Both the position numbers and the translations under genes were made by a program. Shown here piece after piece: positions 18,150-26,921 of a stretch of 64,000 bases of DNA; the first letter of the stretch is position 1, and the number at the start of each line of letters is the position of its first letter. The DNA comes from Rathayibacter sp. SW19. GTDB lineage: Bacteria > Actinomycetota > Actinomycetes > Actinomycetales > Microbacteriaceae. The stretch covers positions 868,001-932,000 of the forward strand of contig NZ_CP133020.1 in the NCBI RefSeq assembly GCF_030866825.1, in the 5' to 3' direction. The notes below the pieces were generated by a model. The model was not told the origin of the DNA. It worked only from the letters and a program-made list of their open reading frames with translations, and searched no databases.

Positions 18150-19780
18150 GACCGACGAATGTGATCACTCGACTTTCGCGAACGATGCGCTGTGGGCTTG
18201 TCGAGCACCGACCCGAGCAGCTGATGGATGTCGTCGTTTGCATCGCCGCCTCTGGGTTGAACCCCATCGCCTGCCGGCTCGGTAGCGGTCTGCTCGCCGG
18301 GCTCGGTCAGCAGAGTCCAGTTTCCACCACCGTCGCTCGGCACCGGGCTTGCCGGCTGCGGCATCACGCCGTCGCCGGAGGTGTCTACATCGGTCAGGTA
18401 ACTTTTGCGGTACGCGTATGCGTATGGAGATGCATCGACTCCGCGCAGCGGCACCCGGTTGAGCACCACCCCAAGAGTGCGCCCGCGCGCCTTGTGCAGC
18501 GCCTCCAGCGCCTTTTCCGCCAGCTCGTACGTCGTCTTTCCGGCTCGTGTCACCAGCAGCGCACCATCGGCCTGGTGGGCAAGCACGGCCGCATCGGTGA
18601 CCGACAATAGGGGCGGTGCGTCGATGATCACGATGCCGTCTGTGGCAAGTTCGCCGAGCAGTGCGCGCATCCGAGCTGATCCGAGCACTTCGCTCGGGTT
18701 GGGGGGTGTGCTCCCGGCTGTCAGAACCAAAAGGTTCGGTACGCCTGGCGCCTGCTGCAGGACCTCCGCGAGGCGCACCCGGCCGGCCAGAACGTCCGCC
18801 AGCCCGGCCCCGCCCGGAAGCCCTAAGTTCTTCGCGACGGTCGATCGGCGCAAGTCTCCATCGACCAGAATCACTGGCGACCCGGTGGCAGCCAACGTCT
18901 TGGCAAGTTCGCACGCGATCCGGGACTTGCCGTCACCTGGCAACGGGCTCGTGATCACGATGGTGCGCGGCGGGTTGTCCACGTCGACGAACTGCAGGTT
19001 GGTTCGCATCGTGCGCAGCGCTTCCGAGTACGCGAATGTTGCATCGCGTGCACTCGAGCGCCCCGTCGAGTCACGGTTTTTGTCGGCGACGAGAGGAATC
19101 GTCCCCACGACGGCGACTCCGAGCTTCTGATCGATCGCGTCACCGGGCCGGATGCGTCGATCGGACGCCGCCCGGATCAGCGCAAACGCGATTCCGAACC
19201 CCAGGCCGACCACGCCACCGACGGTGAGCGCCAACTTGACGTCGGGCGAGATCGGGGAGTGTGGCAGTGCCGCCGGGTCGCCGAGGAGTACGTTCACGGG
19301 CGCTGACCCCGGCTTGCCGTTGCCGTCGACCTGGTCGATGGTCGCCTGCAGGCCTCGGATCCAGGCGCCCGCCAGGGCTTGCGCGGCGGCGGGCGATGCA
19401 GCCTTTGCCTGCACCTGGAGAATGGACGTGTTGGTGGGGTTGGTGACAGTGATCTGGCCGACCAGGCTCTCCGGCGTGGCACTCAGCTTCAGCTCGCTGA
19501 TGGCGTGCTGTGCGACCGACCGCCATGAGGCCAGGTCGGTGAACGATGCCACATAGGACTGTGTGATCGCGTTGCTCTGCCCGGGAGCGATCGTCTGCGT
19601 CTGTCCCGGGGTGGCGGGCTCGGTGGTCGGCACGATGGTGATGTATGCGGATGCGGAGGTCTCATACACCCGCGGCTGCATGGCGGCCCACGCCGCCGCG
19701 ATTCCGACGCCGAGAACCGTCAAAAGAACGATGGCCGCCCAGCGCCGGCGCAGGCCGTGTAAATAGTCGCGTAGCTCCAT
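18146..19780 (-). CDS. Wzz-type chain-length determinant fused to BY-kinase (capsule tyrosine kinase)
   Basis: 544 aa from ATG 19780, with GGGGGA just upstream. Two membrane helices (about residues 14-36 and 180-200) bracket a Wzz extracytoplasmic domain. The cytoplasmic kinase has Walker A PLPGDGKSRIACE (about 277-289; GDGKS rather than the common GEGKS/T), Walker A' PVILVDGDLRRS and Walker B IVIIDAPP. A tyrosine cluster PYAYAYRKSYLTD follows the kinase fold and is the probable autophosphorylation site, then a disordered tail of about 80 residues. Such proteins set chain length and export of capsule, opposed by LMW-PTPs like the one at 2915-3577. Confidence 0.85.
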   Translation of the reverse strand: MELRDYLHGLRRRWAAIVLLTVLGVGIAAAWAAMQPRVYETSASAYITIVPTTEPATPGQTQTIAPGQSNAITQSYVASFTDLASWRSVAQHAISELKLSATPESLVGQITVTNPTNTSILQVQAKAASPAAAQALAGAWIRGLQATIDQVDGNGKPGSAPVNVLLGDPAALPHSPISPDVKLALTVGGVVGLGFGIAFALIRAASDRRIRPGDAIDQKLGVAVVGTIPLVADKNRDSTGRSSARDATFAYSEALRTMRTNLQFVDVDNPPRTIVITSPLPGDGKSRIACELAKTLAATGSPVILVDGDLRRSTVAKNLGLPGGAGLADVLAGRVRLAEVLQQAPGVPNLLVLTAGSTPPNPSEVLGSARMRALLGELATDGIVIIDAPPLLSVTDAAVLAHQADGALLVTRAGKTTYELAEKALEALHKARGRTLGVVLNRVPLRGVDASPYAYAYRKSYLTDVDTSGDGVMPQPASPVPSDGGGNWTLLTEPGEQTATEPAGDGVQPRGGDANDDIHQLLGSVLDKPTAHRSRKSSDHIRRS

Positions 19781-19906
19781 ACCGTCCCCCATCCAGTGTT
19801 CCAAGGCCGCGGCCGCGGCATACGTCAGTCAATGCTAGAGCAACACCGGGTGAGCGGTCGCTGAATGACCTAGGGCGGCTGTACCGCCAGGGCGCTTCCG
19901 CCCCGG

Positions 19907-19912
19907 TATCCT
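19907..19912 (+). promoter_or_regulatory. -10 box TATCCT of a leaderless gene
   Basis: TATCCT ends 6 nt before ATG 19919. No Shine-Dalgarno sequence is present between. It lies in the 138-bp divergent gap between the BY-kinase gene and a GT4 gene. Confidence 0.45.
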
Positions 19913-19918
19913 GGGTCC

Positions 19919-21127
19919 ATGTGCGCCAGCCGCCCGCCCGCCAATGGCGCGACACCAGCCGATGGCGCGACGCCCGTCTATCACGTGATCACTCCCGGCG
20001 ACCACTATTCACCCGAGACGGGTTCCGCCATCCCGACCGTTGTGCACGGGCTGGCGACAGCGGCAGCAGTCCGCGAGGCGAACGTTCGCTTTCCGCAACG
20101 CGTCGTCGTTCAGGAGGGAACATATCCCCACCGGTACCCGGATGCCGAGGCGCTGGAATACCAGGGCGGGCCGCCGCCCTCACGTCGCGAACGCATCGCC
20201 GATGCCGGTCTCAGCCGTCTCGGCGTGCCGCGCAGGTATGCGGCGCGAGCCTACCGGCCGATCGCCGAACTTCTGCGCACCGCGCCCGCCGGGATTGTCG
20301 TCGCACATAACGGTGCTGCCCTGGTGCGCCTGCTGCGCGACACTGATCACCGCGTCGTCTTGTATGCGCACAATAACCTGTTCCGGTCATACTCTGCGAT
20401 CGAGGCCGCTCGAACTGCGGATGCGTGCGATCGCGTAATCTGCGTCAGTCGCTTTCTCCGCGATGACCTGGCGCGACGCGTGCCGCTTCGATCACAAGAT
20501 CGCTTCCGCGTGGTCACGAACGGTGTGGACGCGCAGCAGTTCGCGCCCGGTCCGGCGCAGCAGAGCGGCACGATGCGGGTGGCATTTATTGGCAGGGTTG
20601 TTTCTGAGAAGGGGCCGGACGTGCTTCTCCGGGCCGCGAACCTATTGCAGCGCGATGACCTGGAGTTCACGATCATCGGCAGCCAGGGCTTCGATCGAAA
20701 CGCGCCGTTGTCACCGTATGAGCAGGAGTTGCGCCAGCTGGCGGGCGCGGACCCACGGGTGCACTTTGAACCGTTTACCGACAGGGCCGCGCTCCCTGAG
20801 CGGATGCGAGATTTCGATGTGCTCGTCGTGCCGTCTCGCTGGCCCGAACCGTGGGCGCTCACGGTCGGCGAGGGGATGGCGAGCGGGCTCGTCGTCGTTG
20901 CGGCGGCAATCGGCGGCATCCCGGAACAGGTCGGCGACTCCGGCGTCCTGGTTGCGCCGGACGACCCACCCGCGCTCGCGCGAGCGCTTCTGGCGCTCGC
21001 CGACGATCCAGGTGCACGCCGCGAGTACGGGCGCAGTGCCCGCGAGAACGCGGTGCGTCAGGACTGGTCGTCGTCGTGGGGGCAGTTCGAAGCCGTCATT
21101 TCAGAACTGGCGTGGCGGCCATCATGA
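19919..21127 (+). CDS. Glycosyltransferase family 4
   Basis: 402 aa. The acceptor half begins VYHVITPGDHYSPETGSAIP, preceded by about 20 residues of Pro/Ala-rich sequence containing a direct GATPADGATP repeat. Middle motifs are IVVAHNGAALVRLL and VICVSRFLRDDLARRVPL. The donor half has VAFIGRVVSEKGPDVLLRA and WPEPWALTVGEGMASG, the E-x7-E site. Its stop overlaps the start of the next GT2 gene (ATGA). Sugar unknown. Confidence 0.85.
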   Translation: MCASRPPANGATPADGATPVYHVITPGDHYSPETGSAIPTVVHGLATAAAVREANVRFPQRVVVQEGTYPHRYPDAEALEYQGGPPPSRRERIADAGLSRLGVPRRYAARAYRPIAELLRTAPAGIVVAHNGAALVRLLRDTDHRVVLYAHNNLFRSYSAIEAARTADACDRVICVSRFLRDDLARRVPLRSQDRFRVVTNGVDAQQFAPGPAQQSGTMRVAFIGRVVSEKGPDVLLRAANLLQRDDLEFTIIGSQGFDRNAPLSPYEQELRQLAGADPRVHFEPFTDRAALPERMRDFDVLVVPSRWPEPWALTVGEGMASGLVVVAAAIGGIPEQVGDSGVLVAPDDPPALARALLALADDPGARREYGRSARENAVRQDWSSSWGQFEAVISELAWRPS

Positions 21128-22200
21128 AACGCGGGTCGGAGGTGCGCGCAACGGGGGAAGCCGGCGACCAGCCGGCGACGTCCAGGGACAAGGTATCCGT
21201 CATCATCCCGCTCTTCAACGGAGATGCCTTTATCGAGCAGACGATTCGGTGCGTCTTGAACCAGACTCATCGGAACCTCGAAGTCATTGTCGTCGACGAC
21301 GGGTCGACGGATGGCGGTGTAGAGATTGTTCGCCGGCTCCTGGCGGATGAGCGCGTTGCGCTTGTGCTGAAACCGCACGCGGGCATCGGCGCAACGCGGA
21401 ATGTCGGGTTGGCATGGGCGGATTCGTCGAGTGCATATGTCTTGTTCCTCGACCAAGACGACAAGCTGGAGCGCGATCTTGTTGCCGGCCTCGTGCACCG
21501 GCTCGCGCGCCGACCGGATGCGGTCGGCGGCCACGCGATCGCCGACGACATCGATTCCGCCGACCGTGCGATCGGCGACGGTTCCTTCGCCGGACTGATG
21601 CGCAGCCGTCGCCGGTTGAGCGGTGGCCGCATGGCTACTGCGCCCTCCGACACCGACGTCGTCTGGCCGGAAATCTTCCCCGCGAACAACCTGTATCCGC
21701 CGAGCGCGGTTCTCCTGCGATACCGTGACGTGGTTGCAGTTGGCGGGTTCGACCCTCGCTATGCCGTGGCCGACGATTGGGATCTGATGTTGCGCCTGCT
21801 TCGTCGTGGGCCGTTTGTGTCATGGGATGATGTGCAAGTCGGCTACCGACGGTACGACGGCAACGCATCAGGCGACCATGGCCGCAACGTGCGCGAGACC
21901 CGCGCGGTCTGGGCCACCACGTACTACTCTGCCGCGAACACGCGCGGAGACCGTGCACTTCTGCGGCGGTGGTGGCGCGCACATCAATGGGCGACCGCAC
22001 ACAGAAAATTTAGTGAGGCTCGAGCTTTGCTGATGAAGCTGCAGTTTGCGCGCGCTATCGGGCGGGCAGCGGATGCCGCGGCGCACGTTGCGCTGCTGAC
22101 CCCGTGGCGGCGGTGGCGCTTGCCCGATGCAGCCGGCGACCTCGCCGACCGCGTGGCGCCCCTCGGCCGCCGTGAGCGCGGAGGCGACTCGACGGAATGA
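21124..22200 (+). CDS. Glycosyltransferase family 2
   Basis: 358 aa from ATG 21124, overlapping the upstream stop. After about 20 polar residues come the GT-A motifs VSVIIPLFNGDAFIEQTI, VIVVDDGSTDGG, VLFLDQDDKLE (metal site) and YAVADDWDLMLRLL. It forms an operon with the GT4 gene before it; the HprK-like gene follows after 78 bp with its own RBS. Confidence 0.85.
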   Translation: MKRGSEVRATGEAGDQPATSRDKVSVIIPLFNGDAFIEQTIRCVLNQTHRNLEVIVVDDGSTDGGVEIVRRLLADERVALVLKPHAGIGATRNVGLAWADSSSAYVLFLDQDDKLERDLVAGLVHRLARRPDAVGGHAIADDIDSADRAIGDGSFAGLMRSRRRLSGGRMATAPSDTDVVWPEIFPANNLYPPSAVLLRYRDVVAVGGFDPRYAVADDWDLMLRLLRRGPFVSWDDVQVGYRRYDGNASGDHGRNVRETRAVWATTYYSAANTRGDRALLRRWWRAHQWATAHRKFSEARALLMKLQFARAIGRAADAAAHVALLTPWRRWRLPDAAGDLADRVAPLGRRERGGDSTE

Positions 22201-22278
22201 GCAGCGCCGAGGCCGATCCGCCCGGCGCAGGCCGCTAGGCTCGTGCGAGGTCGCAACGAAACGCAGGAGGACGGCAGT

Positions 22279-23379
22279 ATGCCCGTGGAGTTTGCAGTGC
22301 GCGTGCTCGACACCGTGGTCGGCGTCGAACTCGACGGCGCGCTGTCCGCAGACCTGCATGCGTCGATCCTCGCTCAGTGGGCGCATCTGCGGGTCAGCCC
22401 TGACGGCCGCACGCCGGCGCAACGGTGGCGGCTGATGCTGACGGGCGCGGACACGTCGAACATCGGTGACGTGGTGCCCGTTGTGGCCAGCGATGAAGAG
22501 TCTGCCGCAGACCAGCTCGCCACCGAACTCACGCTGGCCGGCTTGCGTGCGCTCGCGGGCAAGGCATTTCTGGTTCATGCGGCAGGGCTCGCCCTCGACG
22601 ACGGGCGAGTCGTGGCGTTCGTCGGGCCGTCCGGCCGCGGCAAGACGACGCTGGCGCGTCATTTGGGCTCTGACTTCGGATACGTGTCCGATGAGACTAT
22701 TGCGTTTCGGAGCGACTTGAGTGTCGTCCCCTACCCGAAACCCCTGTCGATCGGATCACGACCCGGTGTGAAACAGTTGTACTCGCCTGTCGAACTCGGG
22801 CTGCGACCCGCGACCGGCCCGCTTCGTCTCGGAGCGCTGGTTCTGCTCGAGCGGGATGCCGCCGTCACCGAGCCTCGGGTGGAAGCCGTTCCACTTGCCG
22901 AGGCTCTCGGCGAACTTGTGCCGCAGATGAGCTCGCTCGCACGAATTCCCGACCCGCTTCACGGCCTCGCCGATGTCATTGCGGCCACGGGAGGGGTGCG
23001 GCGGTTGGTCTACGGCGGCGCGGAGGACCTGCGGGCGTTAGTCTCCACGATCCTGCGGACCCGCGGAGGCACGCATGCCCGGACGGACCCGAGTGTCGGT
23101 GAGATACCAGTCGAGGCCCCGACAGGAACGATCGCGCGCGCGCCATACGTCGATGCGCTCGACATCGACGACCAACTCGCAGTGCTCGCTACGCATCGGC
23201 TGCACATCCTCGACGGGATCGGTCCAGCACTGTGGTGCGCATCCGATGGGGTTTCGATCGCACAGTTGGAGACGCGGATCGCATCCATCTACGGCCCGAG
23301 ACCCGACGGAACCACCGGCGCGGCTGTTGCGGAGGCTATCGAGCAGCTCGTCGCGGCTGGGATACTGCATGTTGGATAG
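22279..23379 (+). CDS. HprK-like kinase with C-terminal PqqD-like domain
   Basis: 366 aa from ATG 22279 with GGAGG 9 nt upstream. Residues 95-200 form the HPr-kinase-like P-loop fold: FLVHAAGLALDDGRVVAF, then Walker A GPSGRGKTT (116-124) and GYVSDET (134-140). The N-terminal 90 residues resemble no domain I recognise. Residues about 290-366 look like a PqqD/RRE-type winged helix. HprK-like proteins with this layout occur next to NTP_transf_5-type nucleotidyltransferases and PqqD proteins in exopolysaccharide loci and in some lasso-peptide loci, where the kinase phosphorylates a peptide Ser. The substrate here is unknown. The 3' end overlaps the Wzy-like gene by 44 bp, convergently. Confidence 0.75.
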   Translation: MPVEFAVRVLDTVVGVELDGALSADLHASILAQWAHLRVSPDGRTPAQRWRLMLTGADTSNIGDVVPVVASDEESAADQLATELTLAGLRALAGKAFLVHAAGLALDDGRVVAFVGPSGRGKTTLARHLGSDFGYVSDETIAFRSDLSVVPYPKPLSIGSRPGVKQLYSPVELGLRPATGPLRLGALVLLERDAAVTEPRVEAVPLAEALGELVPQMSSLARIPDPLHGLADVIAATGGVRRLVYGGAEDLRALVSTILRTRGGTHARTDPSVGEIPVEAPTGTIARAPYVDALDIDDQLAVLATHRLHILDGIGPALWCASDGVSIAQLETRIASIYGPRPDGTTGAAVAEAIEQLVAAGILHVG

Positions 23380-24754
23380 GCGGGCCGGCACGCATCCGAA
23401 AATCAAGACCCGCCGCTCGACCGGCCGCAGCCGTATTCGCGTCGGCGAGCGCCTTCGCCCCCACGCAAATGCCCGCGATGACGAATGGGATCGACACCTG
23501 CGCGGCCACCCAGAACAGATCGAACTGCGCTTGCACGATACGGCTGGCCACCGCAGTGACAGCCAGTGCGCCATAGAGCGGATCCATCCGCCACAGCACG
23601 ATCAGAACTCCGACCCACATGAGCACGAATGCGGCCAAACCGACCACGCCGGACTCGGCAAGCACCTCGAGTTCACCCTGCGGAGGTTGATACGGCAGGA
23701 TCGGATCGACATACCAGAAACGCAATCCGTGGCCGAAGATGGGCGAGTGTTTCCAATACGCGTAGACCTCGCGCACCCAGTTCAGTCTCTGGAAGAACGA
23801 ATTGAACTTGTTCTGCGACTGCACCTGGTCGGAGACGGTCAAGATGACCAGCCACGTCGCAGGGATGAGCAGGAGGAGAACCCAGCGCGAGTGCCCGGTT
23901 GTGCGGCCGCGCCAAGCGACGATCACCACCGCGATGATAAGGCCGATGATCGCCTGTCGCGACTGGGTGAACAGCACACCGATGACGAGCACCGTGAGCG
24001 AGATTCTCGCCCAGCGCCGGGTGAGCGCAGCCCACGGCGGGTTGACATACACGATGAGTGCGGCGAATGCCATGGCGGTGCCCGCGAAATTCTTGTGCAT
24101 CGGGTACGGCCATGGCGGGTATACGCCCGTGAAGTCGCCGTGCGCGAACTTCACCAAGCCCGCGACGATCGTGATGGCGGCGAGGGCGCAGCCGGTGGCG
24201 ACCATCAGCTTGAACGCGAGCCCAGCGTGCCCGGCCCGGCCGAGTGCCCAGCCGACGACGAGGGCACCGGAGATCAGCAGCCAGGCATGGAACCATTCGA
24301 CCGTGTTCTGAACGTACGGGTTGACGAGCACCGTGATGAGGGTGGCGAACTGGTAGATCGCGTTGAGCCATAGCAGAGCCCGCAGCTCGCGGCTGAACGG
24401 TCGAGTGCCGAGCAGCACTGCAGTGCCGAACGCTGCAGCCAGCGCCGCATCCGACACTGTGAGGGTGCTGCCCCCGCCGCCAATTCGCTGCACCACAAAC
24501 AGTGCCGGCATTGCCATCAGCGCGATCGCAAGCGGCCGGGCGGCGGTCAACGCGGCCCCGATCGCCAGTAGGGCCACGACGACGGCCATGGTGACCCCGC
24601 TTGCGCTTTGGGTCGTCAGTGCTTTGTTGCTGCCCAGTAGCACTGTGATCGCGACGGCGGCGCCCATCGCGATCAGAACCCAGCGCCACGCACCAGCCCA
24701 CCAGGCGGCGAGCCGGTCGACGCGGTCTTGCGCGCGAGCACTGCGGGATGTCAT
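23336..24754 (-). CDS. O-antigen ligase/Wzy-like polysaccharide polymerase
   Basis: 472 aa from ATG 24754, with GGAG 8 nt upstream. About eleven to twelve hydrophobic helices span the protein. The large extracytoplasmic loop near residue 330-370 holds the Wzy_C signature: SPIFGHGLRFWYVDP and PPQGELEVLAESGVVGLAAF. Proteins of this type polymerise lipid-linked repeat units or ligate the finished chain on the outer face of the membrane. It is the only polymerase candidate in the window. Downstream of the PqqD-NTase pair on the same strand, with 69 bp between. Confidence 0.8.
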   Translation of the reverse strand: MTSRSARAQDRVDRLAAWWAGAWRWVLIAMGAAVAITVLLGSNKALTTQSASGVTMAVVVALLAIGAALTAARPLAIALMAMPALFVVQRIGGGGSTLTVSDAALAAAFGTAVLLGTRPFSRELRALLWLNAIYQFATLITVLVNPYVQNTVEWFHAWLLISGALVVGWALGRAGHAGLAFKLMVATGCALAAITIVAGLVKFAHGDFTGVYPPWPYPMHKNFAGTAMAFAALIVYVNPPWAALTRRWARISLTVLVIGVLFTQSRQAIIGLIIAVVIVAWRGRTTGHSRWVLLLLIPATWLVILTVSDQVQSQNKFNSFFQRLNWVREVYAYWKHSPIFGHGLRFWYVDPILPYQPPQGELEVLAESGVVGLAAFVLMWVGVLIVLWRMDPLYGALAVTAVASRIVQAQFDLFWVAAQVSIPFVIAGICVGAKALADANTAAAGRAAGLDFRMRAGPPIQHAVSQPRRAAR

Positions 24755-24823
24755 CTGTGGGTCTCCACGCTCTAGTATCGCAAGTGCTGAACGGTCTGTC
24801 GCGCCCACCCCCAGGGCGGACGC

Positions 24824-25114
24824 TCAGGATGCGGAATCGTCAGTGCCATCACCTACCCCGCTGAGCAGTCCTTCGTTGGAAAGCGATGCGACCACATCCA
24901 TCACTGTGGCGTCAGCATCGGACGGCACGTCCGTCATCCGTTCCGCCACACGCGCGGTGAGCGTTGCGAAGTCGCCGTCGGTCGCAAGCTCGTCCCAGAT
25001 GACCGCAGCGGGCCCCCCGAGCACGATGATCGGGCCGGACGGCATCCGTGCGACATAGGCAGTGTCGTCGAGCGTCATCCACGCGACGCCCGGCGCGGGC
25101 CGGGCGGACGTCAT
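24824..25114 (-). CDS. PqqD-like small protein (peptide-binding/RRE type)
   Basis: 96 aa from ATG 25114, which overlaps the stop of the nucleotidyltransferase gene (ATGA). It shows the PqqD-family pattern: PAPGVAWMTLDDTAYV, PIIVLGGPAAVIWDEL (the conserved small-residue and W/D-L helix), and TVMDVVASLSNEGLL at the end. Family members bind leader peptides and present them to tailoring enzymes. No precursor peptide is evident next to it. Together with the nucleotidyltransferase and the HprK-like kinase it forms a recurrent trio. Confidence 0.7.
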   Translation of the reverse strand: MTSARPAPGVAWMTLDDTAYVARMPSGPIIVLGGPAAVIWDELATDGDFATLTARVAERMTDVPSDADATVMDVVASLSNEGLLSGVGDGTDDSAS

Positions 25115-25977
25115 GATCGCGTCTTCCGCCCGCTCACGGCCTGTCTCAGTGCTGTCACGGGGCGGCCGAAAAACTCGCGCACGATCTCGGTGCGTGTCGG
25201 ACGGCGGCCGAGAACGTGCGTCAAATGCTCGACATTGACCGCCGGTGCGCGCGCGACGATGCGCGCGGCCTCGAAGAAATTCGGGGCTGCGCGCACGCGG
25301 GCACGCCATTCTGCCGCGCGGGATCCCCCGCTGGTGATGACCTTCCACAGCGGATACGTTCGGGCGGAGCGCCAGTGCTCGAGATCACCCGTCGCCGCAG
25401 CGAATGCCACGTCGGCGTGAAGCTGCGCGACGAGTTGCCTGACGTCCGTGCGAAGCTGCTCGTCAGCATCCGCCCACAGAGGCGCGACAGCGCCGGGAGG
25501 CGTTGTGCGCGCCGCGTTCAGCAACAGGATCATCGCCTGGGCCGTCACCGCAGGGACAGCCCCGTCGACACCCGCAATGTCAGTGGTCGAGCGGCCCGCC
25601 CACAGCAGGTCGAAGGCCGCCGACGGATCTTCCTCAATGCCTGGGAAGAGTCGGTGCAGATCGAGATACCCCCAGAACTCGTGCAGATACGTCTGTGCAT
25701 GGCCGAATGGCGAGCCATAGGTGAATGTGCTGTAGACGCTCCAGCCGTTCAATCGCAATGCAGCGTCGAACCGGGCGACGTGAGCGGGACGTACAAGGAT
25801 GTCAACGTCGGTGCCTGACCGGACGACCGGGCGCAGCGCGGTGTCAACGGCGTCTCCTTTGATGTGAAGGATGTCTGCTCCGACGCGGTCGGCGACTGAC
25901 TGCGCGGCCGCTCGGCCCAGTCGCAGACGAACTGCGAGGGGGATTTCGACGGTCGGCGCCTGCACGGTGCTCAGCAT
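25111..25977 (-). CDS. Nucleotidyltransferase family protein (NTP_transf_5 type)
   Basis: 288 aa from ATG 25977. The N-terminal region contains ILHIKGDAVDTAL and RSGTDVDILV (Asp57 and Asp59), the D-x-D metal site of the pol-beta nucleotidyltransferase fold. A following HEFWGYLDLHRLFPGI matches the NTP_transf_5 group. These proteins are found in exopolysaccharide loci and with HprK-like kinases; the reaction is not known to me. Starts the reverse operon NTase-PqqD-Wzy. Confidence 0.75.
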   Translation of the reverse strand: MLSTVQAPTVEIPLAVRLRLGRAAAQSVADRVGADILHIKGDAVDTALRPVVRSGTDVDILVRPAHVARFDAALRLNGWSVYSTFTYGSPFGHAQTYLHEFWGYLDLHRLFPGIEEDPSAAFDLLWAGRSTTDIAGVDGAVPAVTAQAMILLLNAARTTPPGAVAPLWADADEQLRTDVRQLVAQLHADVAFAAATGDLEHWRSARTYPLWKVITSGGSRAAEWRARVRAAPNFFEAARIVARAPAVNVEHLTHVLGRRPTRTEIVREFFGRPVTALRQAVSGRKTRS

Positions 25978-26057
25978 ATCGGCCCGCGCGGCGGTGATGC
26001 CGGTCGTTGGCCGGGTAGCGAGGAACGAGAGTATCGGGATCCCCTATGAGGTGTCTT

Positions 26058-26170
26058 GGTCTCGATACGCTCGCCCTTCGGCAAGCTCAGGGACAGGCGC
26101 TCGCTACTCGACCACCGACGCTCGCTACTCACCGCCGACGCTCGCCGATGCTCCCTACTCGACCACCGAC
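26058..26170. repeat. Dispersed GGTCTCGATACG / CTACTCGACCACCG repeat, degenerate array
   Basis: Copy of the repeat family found throughout this window. It contains GGTCTCGATACGCTCG, the CTTCGGCAAGCTCAGGGAC core (26076-26094), then three decayed CTCGCTACTCGACCACCGA-like units. It fills most of the gap between the divergent nucleotidyltransferase and signal-peptidase genes. Confidence 0.8.
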
Positions 26171-26186
26171 ATCCGTCGCTTGCCGG

Positions 26187-26192
26187 TAGTCT
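26187..26192 (+). promoter_or_regulatory. -10 box TAGTCT of a leaderless gene
   Basis: TAGTCT ends 7 nt before ATG 26200, directly downstream of the repeat array. No Shine-Dalgarno sequence is present. Confidence 0.45.
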
Positions 26193-26199
26193 TGGCCGA

Positions 26200-26901
26200 A
26201 TGAGCGGTGGGGAGCAGCGACGCACTCGCCGCCGCGGCATTTCACCCTGGTGGCACCTGCTGACCGCGTTGGTGGTGCTGGCGCTCGTGCAGTCGTTCCT
26301 GGTGAAGCTGTATCAGGTGCCCTCCGGCTCGATGGAGCAGACGCTGCAGGTCGGCGACCGCATTCTCGTGAACAGACTCGCCTACCTTGGATCGGAGCCC
26401 GCGCGCGGCGACGTCGTGGTCTTCGCCGGCGACCAAGCCTGGGGGCTGGCCGCGCACAGCCAGCCGTTCAGCATCGTCACGGCCGTCAAATGGGTGGGCG
26501 GGCTCTTCGGAATCGGGCCAGGCACCGACTACACCCTCGTGAAACGGGTCATCGGCCAACCGGGCGACACGGTTGCGTGCTGTGACGCTCAGGGTCGGGT
26601 TCAGGTGAACGGCAAGCCGCTCGCTGAGCCGTACGTGTACCAGAACTCCGCATTCCAGCCGGGCGTGCTCGACTGCTCGACGAAGCCGGCGTCCACGCGA
26701 TGCTTCGGCTCGATTCTCGTGCCGCAGGGCGAGTATCTGGTGCTCGGCGACCACCGGTCGGACTCCGACGACTCGGTCGCCGCTTGTCGCGGGTCGACGG
26801 ATGCTCCACCCGGCTGCGCTCGCTTCGTTCCTGGCAAGCAGGTGGTTGGCAGAGCGTTCTTCGTCGCACTGCCACCCGGGCGCTTCGGGTCCGTCGGATA
26901 G
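26200..26901 (+). CDS. lepB: Signal peptidase I
   Basis: 233 aa. One N-terminal membrane anchor (about residues 18-36), then the catalytic box VPSGSMEQTL with nucleophile Ser44. The general base lies in YTLVKRVIGQPGD (Lys115), and box E is YLVLGDHRSDSDDS. It cleaves Sec signal peptides on the outer face of the membrane. The start is placed after a -10 box; the frame is open further upstream but only through repeat sequence. The paired VACCDAQG, LDCSTKP and RCFG cysteines suggest a disulfide, as in some actinobacterial enzymes. Location in the glycan locus may be incidental. Confidence 0.88.
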   Translation: MSGGEQRRTRRRGISPWWHLLTALVVLALVQSFLVKLYQVPSGSMEQTLQVGDRILVNRLAYLGSEPARGDVVVFAGDQAWGLAAHSQPFSIVTAVKWVGGLFGIGPGTDYTLVKRVIGQPGDTVACCDAQGRVQVNGKPLAEPYVYQNSAFQPGVLDCSTKPASTRCFGSILVPQGEYLVLGDHRSDSDDSVAACRGSTDAPPGCARFVPGKQVVGRAFFVALPPGRFGSVG

Positions 26902-26921
26902 GCGCGGTGGTGTTCGCCGCC

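Noticed and set aside
22197..22238. 13-residue ORF MSSAEADPPGAGR coupled to the GT2 stop, considered as a precursor peptide for the HprK/PqqD system
   Set aside because: Too short, no leader/core layout, and no evidence of conservation; an ATGA overlap alone occurs often here.
22279..25977. Lasso-peptide or other RiPP gene cluster
   Set aside because: HprK-like, PqqD-like and nucleotidyltransferase proteins occur in such clusters, but there is no transglutaminase-like B2 protease, asparagine-synthetase-like cyclase, radical-SAM enzyme or precursor.
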